This document shows, one piece after another, positions 1 through 8,006 of a stretch of 64,000 bases of DNA; the stretch's first letter is position 1, and every line of letters begins with the position of its first letter. The DNA comes from Flectobacillus longus. GTDB lineage: Bacteria > Bacteroidota > Bacteroidia > Cytophagales > Spirosomataceae. The notes under the pieces are model-generated. The model had not been told where the DNA came from. It saw only the letters and a list, made by a program, of their open reading frames with translations, and did no database searches. The DNA is taken from NCBI RefSeq assembly GCF_030056705.1, contig NZ_JASHIC010000001.1, forward strand, positions 248,001 to 312,000, in the 5' to 3' direction. A program made the translations under genes and the position numbers.

Positions 1-152
1 GTATATGGGTTATTTGAAGACATTCATAATCAAAATGTTATATCCAAATTACACCTCAATACCATTTATTTAATCCTTTCTATTACTTAATGTATTAAAA
101 TCATAGCTGGAAGAATTCTATTTTCCTAGACTATCGTATACTCATTAAAAAA

Positions 153-186
153 GGCGTTCGAAAAACTAATTTCGAACGCCTTTTTT
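153..186. terminator. Bidirectional intrinsic terminator
   Basis: An 11-bp perfect inverted repeat (153-163 against 170-180, arms of the type GGCGTTCGAAA) is flanked by an A-run on the left and a T-run on the right, so it can end transcription in both directions. It lies downstream of the minus-strand MarC-type gene. A near copy with the same GCGTTCGAAA core sits at 27603-27632. Confidence 0.8.
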
Positions 187-215
187 GATACTATATCCCA
201 AAATGATACCTCTTT

Positions 216-235
216 AGACGCAAAGCATTGCGTCT
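216..235. repeat. REP-like extragenic palindrome
   Basis: An 8-bp perfect inverted repeat (AGACGCAA, 216-223, against TTGCGTCT, 228-235) with a 4-base loop lies between the terminator at 153-186 and the MarC-type gene. There is no T-run, so it is not an obvious terminator. It looks like a dispersed extragenic palindrome, but no second copy was spotted in this window. Confidence 0.45.
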
Positions 236-297
236 CTACGATATGAATACCTATAAAAACATCTCAAAACTCAGCACTCAAAACTCATCATTCAGAA

Positions 298-870
298 CTA
301 TCCTAGTCTTGTTTTGATAATCTTGATTGCTATCGCCAAAAGAATTACTCCAAACACTTTTCTGAGCACATTTGTACCTCCTTGACCTAACATTTTTTCA
401 ATCCATTCGCTTGAGCGAAGTACGATATAAATAAAGATTAAGTTGAGAAATACCCCAATTAGAATATTAATTTCATCATATTGAGATTTTAAAGAAAGAA
501 TAGTCGTCATGGTACCTGCTCCAGCAATAATTGGAAATGCTAAAGGTACAATCGAAGCAGCTTTTGAACCTGAAACCTCCTCAGACTTGAAAATATTACG
601 TCCTAAAATCATTTCGAGACCAATCAAGAAAATAATCAATGCTCCTGCGATGGCAAAGGAATTAATATCGACACCGAAAAGGCTCAAAATAGATTTTCCG
701 ACATATAAAAAAGCAATCATAATACCGCCTGAAACCAAGGTAGCTTGCTCGGGGTGGATATTACCTGTTTTTTTACGTAAATCAATAATCACAGGAATCG
801 ACCCAAGAATATCGATCACAGAAAATAAAATGAGTGAAACAGAGAAAATCTCTTTTAGATTGAAATTCAT
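298..870 (-). CDS. MarC family integral membrane protein
   Basis: A 190-residue, strongly hydrophobic protein with about six membrane segments, the usual size and layout of the MarC (UPF0056) family. Family-like features are the N-terminal LFSVIDILGSIPVI helix and the central PLAFPIIAGAGTMTTIL segment. The family is annotated as possible transporters (the NAAT label), but its substrate is not established; the old link to multiple antibiotic resistance was withdrawn. The gene stands alone on the minus strand and is followed by a bidirectional terminator. Family assignment is confident; function is open. Confidence 0.85.
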   Translation of the reverse strand: MNFNLKEIFSVSLILFSVIDILGSIPVIIDLRKKTGNIHPEQATLVSGGIMIAFLYVGKSILSLFGVDINSFAIAGALIIFLIGLEMILGRNIFKSEEVSGSKAASIVPLAFPIIAGAGTMTTILSLKSQYDEINILIGVFLNLIFIYIVLRSSEWIEKMLGQGGTNVLRKVFGVILLAIAIKIIKTRLG

Positions 871-1016
871 GATTTGAAAGGGGTTTAGTTGATGAAAAAG
901 CAGAAGTTATCTTTTCAGCCTTTGGCAGTTGGCGATGAGAACTCGGCAAAATATTCTTTATAAAATTGTCAATACATTTTTTGCCTATTGCCTACAGCAT
1001 ATAGCATAATATTTTT

Positions 1017-2111
1017 TTAAACTGTTATAACCGCTTTGCTGGGCAAATGCAATAATAACTGCTCTCGTAAAGCCAAACGGTCAGCTTCCGAAATAGCGGG
1101 AAAGTTGGCAATTCTGAACGTATTTTCCTTCCAAGCACCATAACCGTTGCCTAAAGTAATACCTTGTGTTTCCATAACCTGTTTGATATACTTAACTACC
1201 GAAGGTTGTGTTTCAATTGCCAATACCGTATCTGAGCGTAACTCAGGTGCCTGTACTAATGGTTTTACACCTCCATTCGTTAAATCTGAATCAAAATGTT
1301 CTTCAAAAAAATCATACCATTCTTTTGCTTGTGCTTCAATACGAGCAGAAGTTTCTGAAATATCTGGTATTTGGTCTAAAATTTTAGACAACAAATAGAT
1401 TTCCAATACATTGGGAGTATAATGAGTCTGATATTTTTTAAAATTATCATTCATAAACAACAGACTATTATAGTATTTTCTATCACCAATTATTTCAGCA
1501 TATCGCAGTGCTTTGGGTGAACATACCATTACTGCCATACCTGCGGGCAGTCCAAAACATTTTTGCACAGAAGCAAACCAAATGTCTGCCTTTAGCCAAT
1601 CCAGCTCTACCCCTGCCATCGACGAGGTAGCATCTACGGCAATGAGTGCTTCTGGATATTTTTCTAAAATATTATTCCATTGCTTTAAGTGCGTACCATT
1701 TGAAGTTTCGTTATGTGTCAAACATACAACGTCTGCATCTGAAGCTGGTAGTAAAATCTCTTCTATCGACTGTTCATAATCATAAAATACTCTCGATACT
1801 TGTGGTAAAATACGCTCGGCATATTCAGCCCATTTGTCTCCAAAAGCTCCATTGTATAAATGTAAACTATGTCGCTGGGTGAGCGATTGGGCAATGATTT
1901 CCCAAACCTCTGTAGCCGAGGATACAAAATATATTGTATAATCTTCTGGAATATGGAGTTTCTGGTGAAGTAAATCAATAGCAGAACGGGTAATCTGCAT
2001 ACAAGTCTGACTACGGTGATTGATACTAAGCACGCCCTCGTCAAAGGCTTGTTTGAGATAATGCTCAACCACTGGATAAACTTTGGAAGGTCCTGGATAA
2101 AATGTAATCAT
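1017..2111 (-). CDS. Class V aminotransferase (phosphoserine aminotransferase-like)
   Basis: A PLP-dependent class V aminotransferase. The open frame extends to 2165, but the protein most likely starts at the ATG ending at 2111, giving MITFYPGPSKVYP; the 18 extra residues look like untranslated leader. In the long numbering the PLP lysine is K202 in FASVQKCFGLPAG and the cofactor aspartate is D178 in AVDATSSM. The FYPGPSKV start and the motif order resemble SerC or alanine-glyoxylate aminotransferases. aroQ lies directly upstream in the same direction, 12 bases from the long start, so the two are probably co-transcribed. Substrate is not determined; SerC-like phosphohydroxypyruvate transamination is the leading possibility. 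Confidence 0.8.
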   Translation of the reverse strand: MITFYPGPSKVYPVVEHYLKQAFDEGVLSINHRSQTCMQITRSAIDLLHQKLHIPEDYTIYFVSSATEVWEIIAQSLTQRHSLHLYNGAFGDKWAEYAERILPQVSRVFYDYEQSIEEILLPASDADVVCLTHNETSNGTHLKQWNNILEKYPEALIAVDATSSMAGVELDWLKADIWFASVQKCFGLPAGMAVMVCSPKALRYAEIIGDRKYYNSLLFMNDNFKKYQTHYTPNVLEIYLLSKILDQIPDISETSARIEAQAKEWYDFFEEHFDSDLTNGGVKPLVQAPELRSDTVLAIETQPSVVKYIKQVMETQGITLGNGYGAWKENTFRIANFPAISEADRLALREQLLLHLPSKAVITV

Positions 2112-2177
2112 CGTAGTAAGGCTTTGGAGAGTGGAGTTTGGGGTGATGAGTTTTGCTTTCATCACCCCAAATCCAAA

Positions 2178-2615
2178 TTATAAAAATGTTTGGATAGCAA
2201 AATCGTATCCTCTCAAGCCAAAGCCTATAATGATTCCGATACAATTTTTACTTAAAAAGCTATGATGACGGTACTCTTCACGAGCATGAACATTCGAAAT
2301 ATGTACTTCTACGGTTGGTGTTTTTACCGCCGCAATAGCATCAGCTAAGGCAATAGACGTGTGTGTAAGTCCGCCAGCATTCAAAACGATACCATCGAAT
2401 GTAAAACCTACTTCGTGGATTTTGTCGATTAAAGCACCTTCGTGATTTGACTGGAAATAGTGCAAATCCACCAGACCTTCAAACTTATCTCTTAGTATTT
2501 CAAAATACTGCTCAAATGTTTGGTGACCGTATATCTCTGGCTCACGTTTTCCTAACAAATTCAAGTTAGGACCATTCACGATTAAAATTTGCTTTTTTGT
2601 CACAACTATTATCAA
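2178..2615 (-). CDS. aroQ: 3-dehydroquinate dehydratase, type II
   Basis: A 145-residue type II dehydroquinase, which converts 3-dehydroquinate to 3-dehydroshikimate in the shikimate pathway in the cytosol. Length and motifs fit: the N-terminal VNGPNLNLLGKREPEIYG segment contains the lid arginine R24 and the catalytic tyrosine Y29. NAGGLTHTS (usually NPGAYTHTS in proteobacteria) and VEVHISNVHAREEYRHHS carry the substrate-binding and catalytic histidine motifs. It is divergent from xerD and leads a two-gene unit with the class V aminotransferase. Start could be a few residues downstream, because MIIVVTKK is a weak N-terminus. Confidence 0.93.
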   Translation of the reverse strand: MIIVVTKKQILIVNGPNLNLLGKREPEIYGHQTFEQYFEILRDKFEGLVDLHYFQSNHEGALIDKIHEVGFTFDGIVLNAGGLTHTSIALADAIAAVKTPTVEVHISNVHAREEYRHHSFLSKNCIGIIIGFGLRGYDFAIQTFL

Positions 2616-2797
2616 TTTAAAGTTAAAAATGAAATCAGGCTTTGAAAAAGCTCCATCCCCTTCACCTGATTCTACGAATATGCCAAATATTGATTAGCTT
2701 CGCAAAATACAATAAAAATTATATCCTAAAAACAAAGCTTCAAATACGCTAGTTCATACAAAATCGCTTTGTTTTCACTTATTTCGGAAGTATCAAG

Positions 2798-3709
2798 ATG
2801 TGGCAAATTTATATAAAAAACTTTAAAAACTATCTTACACTCGAAAGGGCACTTTCTGAGAACTCAATTGAGGCGTATATTCGTGACGTTAGTAAATTTT
2901 GGGAATATCTCGAAATCATGCACGAAGATGCCCCATCGGTAACGGAGGTAAACGACAAGCATATCTTTAACTTTTTTCAATATATCGACGAACTCGGACT
3001 GGAAGCCACCTCCCAAGCACGTATACTTTCGGGACTCAAGGCTTTTTATAAATACCTTGAAGTAGAAGATATTATCAAACAAGACCCAACCCTTTTGATA
3101 GCCTCGCCCAAAGTTGGCAGAAAACTACCATCAACGCTCAGCTATCCTGAAATTGTACAAATACTGGAAGCCATCGACCTCTCAACACCCGAAGGCACCC
3201 GCAACCGTGCAATGCTAGAAGTATTGTATAGTTCTGGACTTCGTGTGTCGGAACTGGTAGAGTTGAAAATTTCGGAGTGCTATTTTGATATTGGTTTTAT
3301 TAGAGTCCGAGGTAAAGGAGATAAAGTAAGATTAGTGCCAATTGGCAGAGATGCCATGCACTACACACAGATTTATATGGAAGAAATCAGAAAGCATCAG
3401 CCCATTCAGACTGATTTTTCAGACCATCTTTTTTTAAACCGTCGAGGAAAAAATCTCACCAGAGTGATGGTCTTTTTGATTATCAAAGACCTAGCTTTGA
3501 TAGCAGGTATTCAGAAAAATATCAGTCCACATACATTCCGTCACTCTTTTGCGACTCACCTGATTGAAGGGGGTGCAGACCTGCGTGCCATCCAAGAAAT
3601 GTTGGGACATTCGAGCATTACGACCACCGAAATATACACACACCTCGACCGAGCCTATCTACAACAAACCATTGTAGATTTTCATCCTAGGAATAGAGGG
3701 TTTAGATAG
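2798..3709 (+). CDS. xerD: Tyrosine recombinase, XerD-like
   Basis: A 303-residue site-specific tyrosine recombinase of Xer size. An N-terminal SAM-like core-binding domain (about 1-95) is followed by the catalytic domain with the full set of active residues: R149 in SSGLRVSEL, K173 in RGKGDK, H245 and R248 in SPHTFRHSF, H271 in MLGHSS and the nucleophile Y280 in EIYTHLD. Xer proteins resolve chromosome dimers at dif. The absence of nearby phage or integron genes favours a housekeeping role. It is divergent from aroQ and followed within 10 bases by a small ORF. XerC and XerD are hard to tell apart by eye; XerD is the usual assignment for this length and sequence. Confidence 0.88.
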   Translation: MWQIYIKNFKNYLTLERALSENSIEAYIRDVSKFWEYLEIMHEDAPSVTEVNDKHIFNFFQYIDELGLEATSQARILSGLKAFYKYLEVEDIIKQDPTLLIASPKVGRKLPSTLSYPEIVQILEAIDLSTPEGTRNRAMLEVLYSSGLRVSELVELKISECYFDIGFIRVRGKGDKVRLVPIGRDAMHYTQIYMEEIRKHQPIQTDFSDHLFLNRRGKNLTRVMVFLIIKDLALIAGIQKNISPHTFRHSFATHLIEGGADLRAIQEMLGHSSITTTEIYTHLDRAYLQQTIVDFHPRNRGFR

Positions 3710-3718
3710 TAAAAAAGT

Positions 3719-3850
3719 ATGAAAAAACATGGGAGATTGAAGTCTAGTGCTCGATATAATGCCGAAATTGGGCTAATCAATAATGTTTATTTCGTTACAG
3801 ATAATTCCGACGAGAGCAAATCTAAGTTAACAATTAAATTACCATATTAA
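3719..3850 (+). CDS. Small hypothetical protein (43 aa)
   Basis: A 43-codon open frame starting ATG at 3719, ten bases after the xerD stop, and ending four bases before the next ORF. The product begins MKKHGRLKSSARYNAE and ends KLTIKLPY. It is charged and soluble with no motif I recognise. Tight packing between xerD and the membrane ORF at 3855 argues for a real gene, but the frame is short enough to occur by chance in AT-rich DNA. Confidence 0.35.
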   Translation: MKKHGRLKSSARYNAEIGLINNVYFVTDNSDESKSKLTIKLPY

Positions 3851-3854
3851 TACA

Positions 3855-4214
3855 ATGAACAATACACAAGACTATATTACAATTTTTCTATATGAGATAT
3901 TGATATTTGGCATAATGCTATTTTTACATACAGTTGGATTAACAACAACATACAATATATACCATCAAATAATAGAAAATTTCATATCATATCTAATAGA
4001 AAAATTTTTCTTCAGTTGCATTGTAGGTGCTTTCGTTTCTACAATGAGTGTTCTAGTTTGGGCACTACTAAAAACAATGATGGAAAATTCCATTTCTTAT
4101 AAAAAAGTATTTAAAACTCAGTTTACAATTTGCCTTGTATTTAGTTTGATTATAGTGATGATGCAAGTTTTCATGATCTTACAGAACTCAGAGTTATATC
4201 AAACTGAACCTTAA
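3855..4214 (+). CDS. Hypothetical membrane protein (119 aa)
   Basis: A 119-residue protein with three predicted membrane segments (about residues 10-30, 50-75 and 92-112) separated by short polar loops, ending in a short polar tail. I do not recognise the family. It follows xerD and a 43-codon ORF in the same direction, and a long gene-free stretch begins after it. Base composition is more AT-rich than the flanking housekeeping genes, which is compatible with an accessory gene. Confidence 0.55.
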   Translation: MNNTQDYITIFLYEILIFGIMLFLHTVGLTTTYNIYHQIIENFISYLIEKFFFSCIVGAFVSTMSVLVWALLKTMMENSISYKKVFKTQFTICLVFSLIIVMMQVFMILQNSELYQTEP

Positions 4215-5404
4215 TCTAGACTTCACATCTTTACTGGAGTTATCTCCAACAAACTCATATAAATAAAATATCCCAAAACATATCAATAAAGTATAATTGG
4301 GGATTTCATTTTTTTACTAAAAATGCACAAACCCACTATTTTTAGGGATTTTATGACAAAATAATTATCCCTATTTTTGTATCGAAAATTTTAAACGATA
4401 TTTACATCTAACAACTTGTGTAAACAATTAACTTTATTTTGTATCAAGATTTAAGTAATTGCGTAGAGCAATACGCAACAAAAATCATTCAGTAATCTGA
4501 TAATCAAAACTTTATACAAAATTCAATTTCTTATAATTCTACATGATTTTTTAGTTTAATGATAGAGTATTTTTACACATTACACACCTATTTCTTCTGA
4601 ATCATCTAAGAATATATGATCCAGAAGGAAAAAGAGTTTAGTTTAAATTTTATCGATTATCAGCAAACTAGGATTTAGTATTAATGCTTACTAATGTTAC
4701 AATAAAAATCTAATTATCAGCAATTTAAAATATATACTATTTTTGTCTTATGATTTTTTATTGGATTTCATCAAGAAAAAACATTGACGATATTGCTTGA
4801 ATATAACTTACGAATCATGCAAAATATAATATAGATATACTAACTTGCTTTTAAATTATAGAGAAAAACTTTTCTTATTCTTGCTCAACTATATATATAA
4901 TACTTTTCTTCTTGCTCTTGAAAATCGCCACAGACCATTGAGTGGGCGAAAGGTGTCTAAATTAAATTACTTGCTTCTTTTAATCTTATAATTCTATTTT
5001 GATTCTTCCACCGAGGAGGTCAAAAATTTTATCTATTAGCCTTTGTATTTATTATTAAACGACCAACACCTTGATTTTCAGACAGTCAAGGATTGATTTT
5101 GTATTTACTTTTGAAAGTATAATGTTAAGTATTGTCAATTAAACATATAGGCCTGTGATTGGTATACCGCTAACTCAATCACAAAATATAGTTACTAATT
5201 GTATTGACGACTTGACTTTGTTTTCGAAAGCAGATAATGTTTTGACAAAACACTTAAAGGCACCAATAATGGTTTGCTTGAACTTTGTTTTGTCCAATAA
5301 ACAATGAGTTTTTCGGAGAAATTCTCACAGGAAAACTATTGCCCTAACTATTTATAATTGAGGATTAAAGTCCTTTTCAAAATTTAACACATCTAATTAA
5401 AAAC
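4215..5404. other. Gene-poor AT-rich region with several hairpins
   Basis: Nearly 1.2 kb without a convincing coding frame. It holds a promoter-like element (4343-4379, listed separately), an imperfect 12-bp inverted repeat around 4594-4627 (CTTCTGAATCAT against ATGATCCAGAAG), a TGTGATTG/CAATCACA inverted repeat at 5154-5183, and a compact palindrome TGTTTTGACAAAACA at 5238-5252. Nothing in it resembled a tRNA or a known riboswitch. It could contain a non-coding RNA driven from 4372-4379, or long untranslated DNA before the zinc-ribbon gene at 5405. Confidence 0.5.
4343..4379 (+). promoter_or_regulatory. Putative promoter with inverted-repeat operator
   Basis: A TAGGGAT half-site at 4343-4349 is mirrored by ATCCCTA at 4367-4373, and the right arm runs into TATTTTTG at 4372-4379, an exact match to the Bacteroidota -7 consensus TAnnTTTG. 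The left arm begins 29 bases upstream of the -7 box, around the -33 region. The same spacing occurs at 6258-6294. The nearest downstream gene is a kilobase away. Confidence 0.5.
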
Positions 5405-5698
5405 ATGAGCACTAATACTTTTAACCTACTAATTTCACTATTTATTACAGTATTAATTCCAGTCTTATATATCAGCTACAAGTACAATTTATACTTTAAT
5501 AAACGGCTAAGCTCCCAAAATCACTGCCCTGTATGTAGCCAGAATTATGGTACTCGTGTCAAAACCCCTTTTATTATGAGAAAGCTAAGAGACATAAAAG
5601 GAATAAAGGTAAAAACCTATAAATGTCTATCCTGCAAATCCATTTTCTTCGTCAAAGAAAGTGACATACCGCAGAATACGTATATGCAACAACGTTAA
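5405..5698 (+). CDS. Membrane-anchored zinc-ribbon protein (97 aa)
   Basis: A small protein with one N-terminal membrane segment (about residues 8-26) and a cytoplasmic-type zinc ribbon made of two CxxC knuckles: CPVC near residue 41 and CLSC near residue 78, the latter within KTYKCLSCKSIFFVK. A paralogue with the same layout and nearly the same ribbon lies at 40059-40310, so the frame is real. I know of no named family with this arrangement. The ribbon could bind metal and nucleic acid or mediate protein contacts; that is inference. It stands alone after a 1.2 kb gene-free stretch and before another of about 0.9 kb. Confidence 0.75.
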   Translation: MSTNTFNLLISLFITVLIPVLYISYKYNLYFNKRLSSQNHCPVCSQNYGTRVKTPFIMRKLRDIKGIKVKTYKCLSCKSIFFVKESDIPQNTYMQQR

Positions 5699-5788
5699 CA
5701 TCTTTCTCTATATTTAACACCATAATTAATTATCTTTTTGGCTTTAATCTGATTGCAATCACAAGCGTCATGAGCGAAATTTGATGCT

Positions 5789-5853
5789 AGATTTTCAGTA
5801 AAGAGACAAACCTTATTGAGTAAGACTCATCTTTGTCTCTCTCAGCAAAATCT
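5789..5853. repeat. Large nested stem-loop
   Basis: Two complementary arms of 22 bases (5789-5810 and 5832-5853) pair at both ends, AGATTTT outside and AGAGACAAA inside, with a mismatched six-base middle. The apical region contains its own small TGAGT/ACTCA stem. Downstream is another inverted repeat at 5856-5904. The pair of structures in non-coding DNA could be a structured RNA, a terminator complex or a transposon-derived end. Confidence 0.5.
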
Positions 5854-5855
5854 CC

Positions 5856-5904
5856 CCCCTAACGTTATCCCTTTAATAAATTATTGGTACGATAACGTTA
5901 GGGG
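5856..5904. repeat. 13-bp perfect inverted repeat
   Basis: CCCCTAACGTTAT at 5856-5868 is exactly mirrored by ATAACGTTAGGGG at 5892-5904 across a 23-base AT-rich spacer. Each arm contains the AACGTT palindrome. It begins two bases after the large stem-loop ending at 5853. Wide spacing and lack of a T-run make it more like a protein-binding site or element end than a terminator. Confidence 0.5.
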
Positions 5905-6257
5905 TAAATTTCAACTTCCTTATCTAAAGATTTAAGTATTTTAGTTTCTACGACACTTCTTCCTTCTTCTGGCATTTATTGATAATGTTTATACTATCTC
6001 CAGAATAAGCCCAAATAAACCACTAATAATCAATTAATTAAATGATTTCCACTTATTTAATTAATTGACTTTCATAACTCTATTTTCTTTACATATATCC
6101 TAAAACTCATCTCTAAGAACTTATAAATTTCCCAATACAAAGAAGTCTTGCTATGCTTTGCGAGCTGTGTGGCATATATTTTTCTGATGTATCAAGCTTA
6201 ATTTGACCATCTCATTCTACTTAACAAATGATAATTCTAGCAAATACCCCCTAAAAA

Positions 6258-6294
6258 TAGGGATTTTAAATATTTTTATTAATCCCTATCTTTG
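6258..6294 (+). promoter_or_regulatory. Putative promoter with inverted-repeat operator (second copy)
   Basis: A perfect 9-bp inverted repeat (ATAGGGATT 6257-6265, AATCCCTAT 6281-6289) overlaps TATCTTTG at 6287-6294, matching TAnnTTTG. The left TAGGGAT starts exactly 29 bases before the -7 box, as at 4343-4379. A preceding CCCCCTAAAAATAGGG motif (6248-6262) adds another dyad. It may drive the LuxR-type gene at 6581, leaving a leader of about 280 bases; a second -7 match, TAACTTTG at 6487-6494, is closer. Confidence 0.5.
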
Positions 6295-6580
6295 TAGCAT
6301 ATTTTCAATTGAAACAACCACTCCTAGAGCAAATTTGTGATAAGAAATTTTCTAATTGAGCATCGAACACCACCATTGTTTTATACCAGTTTGATTTATA
6401 AAGATGTTAAACCGCACGATTTTCTTGCTAATAAATACTGAATTTTTGAAACCAAAAACATGTTTAAGTATTTAAAAAGTCTTTTCTAACTTTGTATTAA
6501 TAATAGTATTTTACCAATTAGCCTATATTGTTGTCTTTCACTGAACCGTATTTTTTTTATTAGTTTTAAATTTATATATC

Positions 6581-7195
6581 ATGCTAATCGGAATAATTGA
6601 TGAAGACCAATATAAAATATTAAACATAGAGGAATTCTTTACCACTTTTAGAGATATTGACTTGATTGTATCAGGGAACGATATAGAAAATTTTATAGTA
6701 GGCGTTACTGATAACCCCGAACCCGATGTAATATTTATACGAATAAAACAGAGTGGTTTTAGAGGTACTGAGCAGATTAGTAACATTCGAAAAAAATTTT
6801 TACAATCTTTAATTATTGTCGTTACAAGTGATACTACCGATCATTCAATTCTTGAATCATTTAAAGCTGGAGCAAGTGGTTATATGCTTGCACCAATATT
6901 AGCCTCAACCATTTATGATCAACCTGATTTATTTAAACAAAAAGGAACACCAATACCCTATGACATCAAAAATGCTTCTTTTAGAGCTAGAAACAAAACC
7001 GACACAAGACTTAAAAAAATACTTACTAAACGAGAAATTGAAGTTGTCCATTTTTTACTAAAAGGAATGTCATATAAGGAAATTGCGAATAGCTTAAATA
7101 TTAGCTTTTTTACAGTTAATGATCATGTAAAAAATATTTATACTAAGCTTAATATCAATTCCAAAGGTGAACTTTTATCTCTATTCATATCTTAA
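6581..7195 (+). CDS. LuxR/NarL-type response regulator with degenerate receiver
   Basis: A 204-residue two-domain regulator. The N-terminal receiver-like domain (1-120) keeps acidic residues D7/E8/D9 and T82, but the phosphoacceptor position is R54 (VIFIRIKQSG in place of the usual DxxMP) and the conserved lysine is A104 in GYMLAPI. It is therefore unlikely to be switched by phosphorylation. The C-terminal helix-turn-helix (about 147-197) is typical: LTKREIEVVHFLLKGMSYKEIA and TVNDHVKNIYTKL. An intact CheY-like receiver follows 25 bases downstream, suggesting they work together. DNA target unknown; the inverted repeat at 6257-6289 is a candidate. Confidence 0.85.
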   Translation: MLIGIIDEDQYKILNIEEFFTTFRDIDLIVSGNDIENFIVGVTDNPEPDVIFIRIKQSGFRGTEQISNIRKKFLQSLIIVVTSDTTDHSILESFKAGASGYMLAPILASTIYDQPDLFKQKGTPIPYDIKNASFRARNKTDTRLKKILTKREIEVVHFLLKGMSYKEIANSLNISFFTVNDHVKNIYTKLNINSKGELLSLFIS

Positions 7196-7220
7196 AAGAA
7201 TAACACAACATTAACACAAC

Positions 7221-7664
7221 ATGAAAATAGAACCTATCTCATTAATAATTGATGATGACAAAATTAATCGTTTCATTCTCTCAAAAACCCTCGAAGAGCT
7301 TGGACAAATTCACTATGAGGCAATCAATGGTCAGGAAGCAATAAACTTTCTTAAATCAACAGACTATAGCCACATAATAGTTTTTCTAGATTTGAATATG
7401 CCTGTTTTGGATGGATATGAATTTCTACAATTCTTAGATGAATTTGCTCACGATTTTACCCATAAAAACATTAAAGTCATTGTTTTATCATCGGTGATGT
7501 ATATCGATTTTATTAAAAAAATGCCCTATGCAAAAATTATCAACTATTTGAATAAACCTGTTGATTTACGACATATAAAATTGGCTATTCACAATGCTAA
7601 AGAAGCATTTAAAACGAGTTGCTATATGGCAAAATTCAACGAGGGTCTTCAGCAAAGTAGATGA
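7221..7664 (+). CDS. CheY-like single-domain response regulator
   Basis: A 147-residue receiver domain without an output domain. All switch residues are present: acidic cluster D11-D13 in LIIDDDKINR, phosphoacceptor D57 in VFLDLNMPVLDG, S90 in VIVLSSV and K112 in YLNKPVD. Such proteins relay phosphate or bind a partner. No kinase is adjacent; the only one in the window is the hybrid kinase at 48522-51569. It is likely co-transcribed with the LuxR-type regulator ending 25 bases upstream, whose own receiver has lost its aspartate, so this protein may provide the phospho-input for that pair. Confidence 0.88.
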   Translation: MKIEPISLIIDDDKINRFILSKTLEELGQIHYEAINGQEAINFLKSTDYSHIIVFLDLNMPVLDGYEFLQFLDEFAHDFTHKNIKVIVLSSVMYIDFIKKMPYAKIINYLNKPVDLRHIKLAIHNAKEAFKTSCYMAKFNEGLQQSR

Positions 7665-7847
7665 TGGTTTGATTTTGAATAAATACCATTTTAACTTTTG
7701 TTGGCACGCTCACAATCAATTGCATTTATTACTGTAACAGTAATCCGTCAATACTGTTGCAGTGAATGATTATCTATTGGCTTATGAAAAATTAAGTTAG
7801 TGGGCAAAATTAAAATGATTTTACCCGCTTTAAGCACTAGACTTTAT

Positions 7848-7916
7848 GCCATAGGCTAAACGTTAAAAAGCATTTCTTAGGAAATATGTAAAGCTTTTTT
7901 GCCTAATGCCTATGGC
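7848..7916. repeat. Nested inverted repeat
   Basis: GCCATAGGC at 7848-7856 is mirrored by GCCTATGGC at 7908-7916. Inside lies a second stem (AAAAAGC near 7865-7871 against GCTTTTT near 7892-7899). Phrases such as TTGCCTAATGCCTA in it recur in other gaps (near 980-1000 and 41580-41605), suggesting a dispersed intergenic element. The rest of 7665-8006 shows only a short ATTACTG/CAGTAAT dyad at 7728-7744. Confidence 0.4.
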
Positions 7917-8006
7917 TTACTGCCTAATGCGTATTAATGCAAAATAAAATTGTATTAATACTTATCATGAGTTAATCTATCTTTTTAACTTATAATTTGT
8001 CTTAAA

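Noticed and set aside
1763-2068. Overlapping antisense and alternative-frame ORFs inside real genes (for example within the class V aminotransferase, PQQ dehydrogenase and GH2 genes)
   Set aside because: They have no recognisable domains, lie wholly inside well-supported genes and show biased composition typical of shadow frames.
2798-4214. Integrative element led by the tyrosine recombinase
   Set aside because: The recombinase is Xer-sized with housekeeping neighbours; no phage, conjugation or attachment-site signs were seen.
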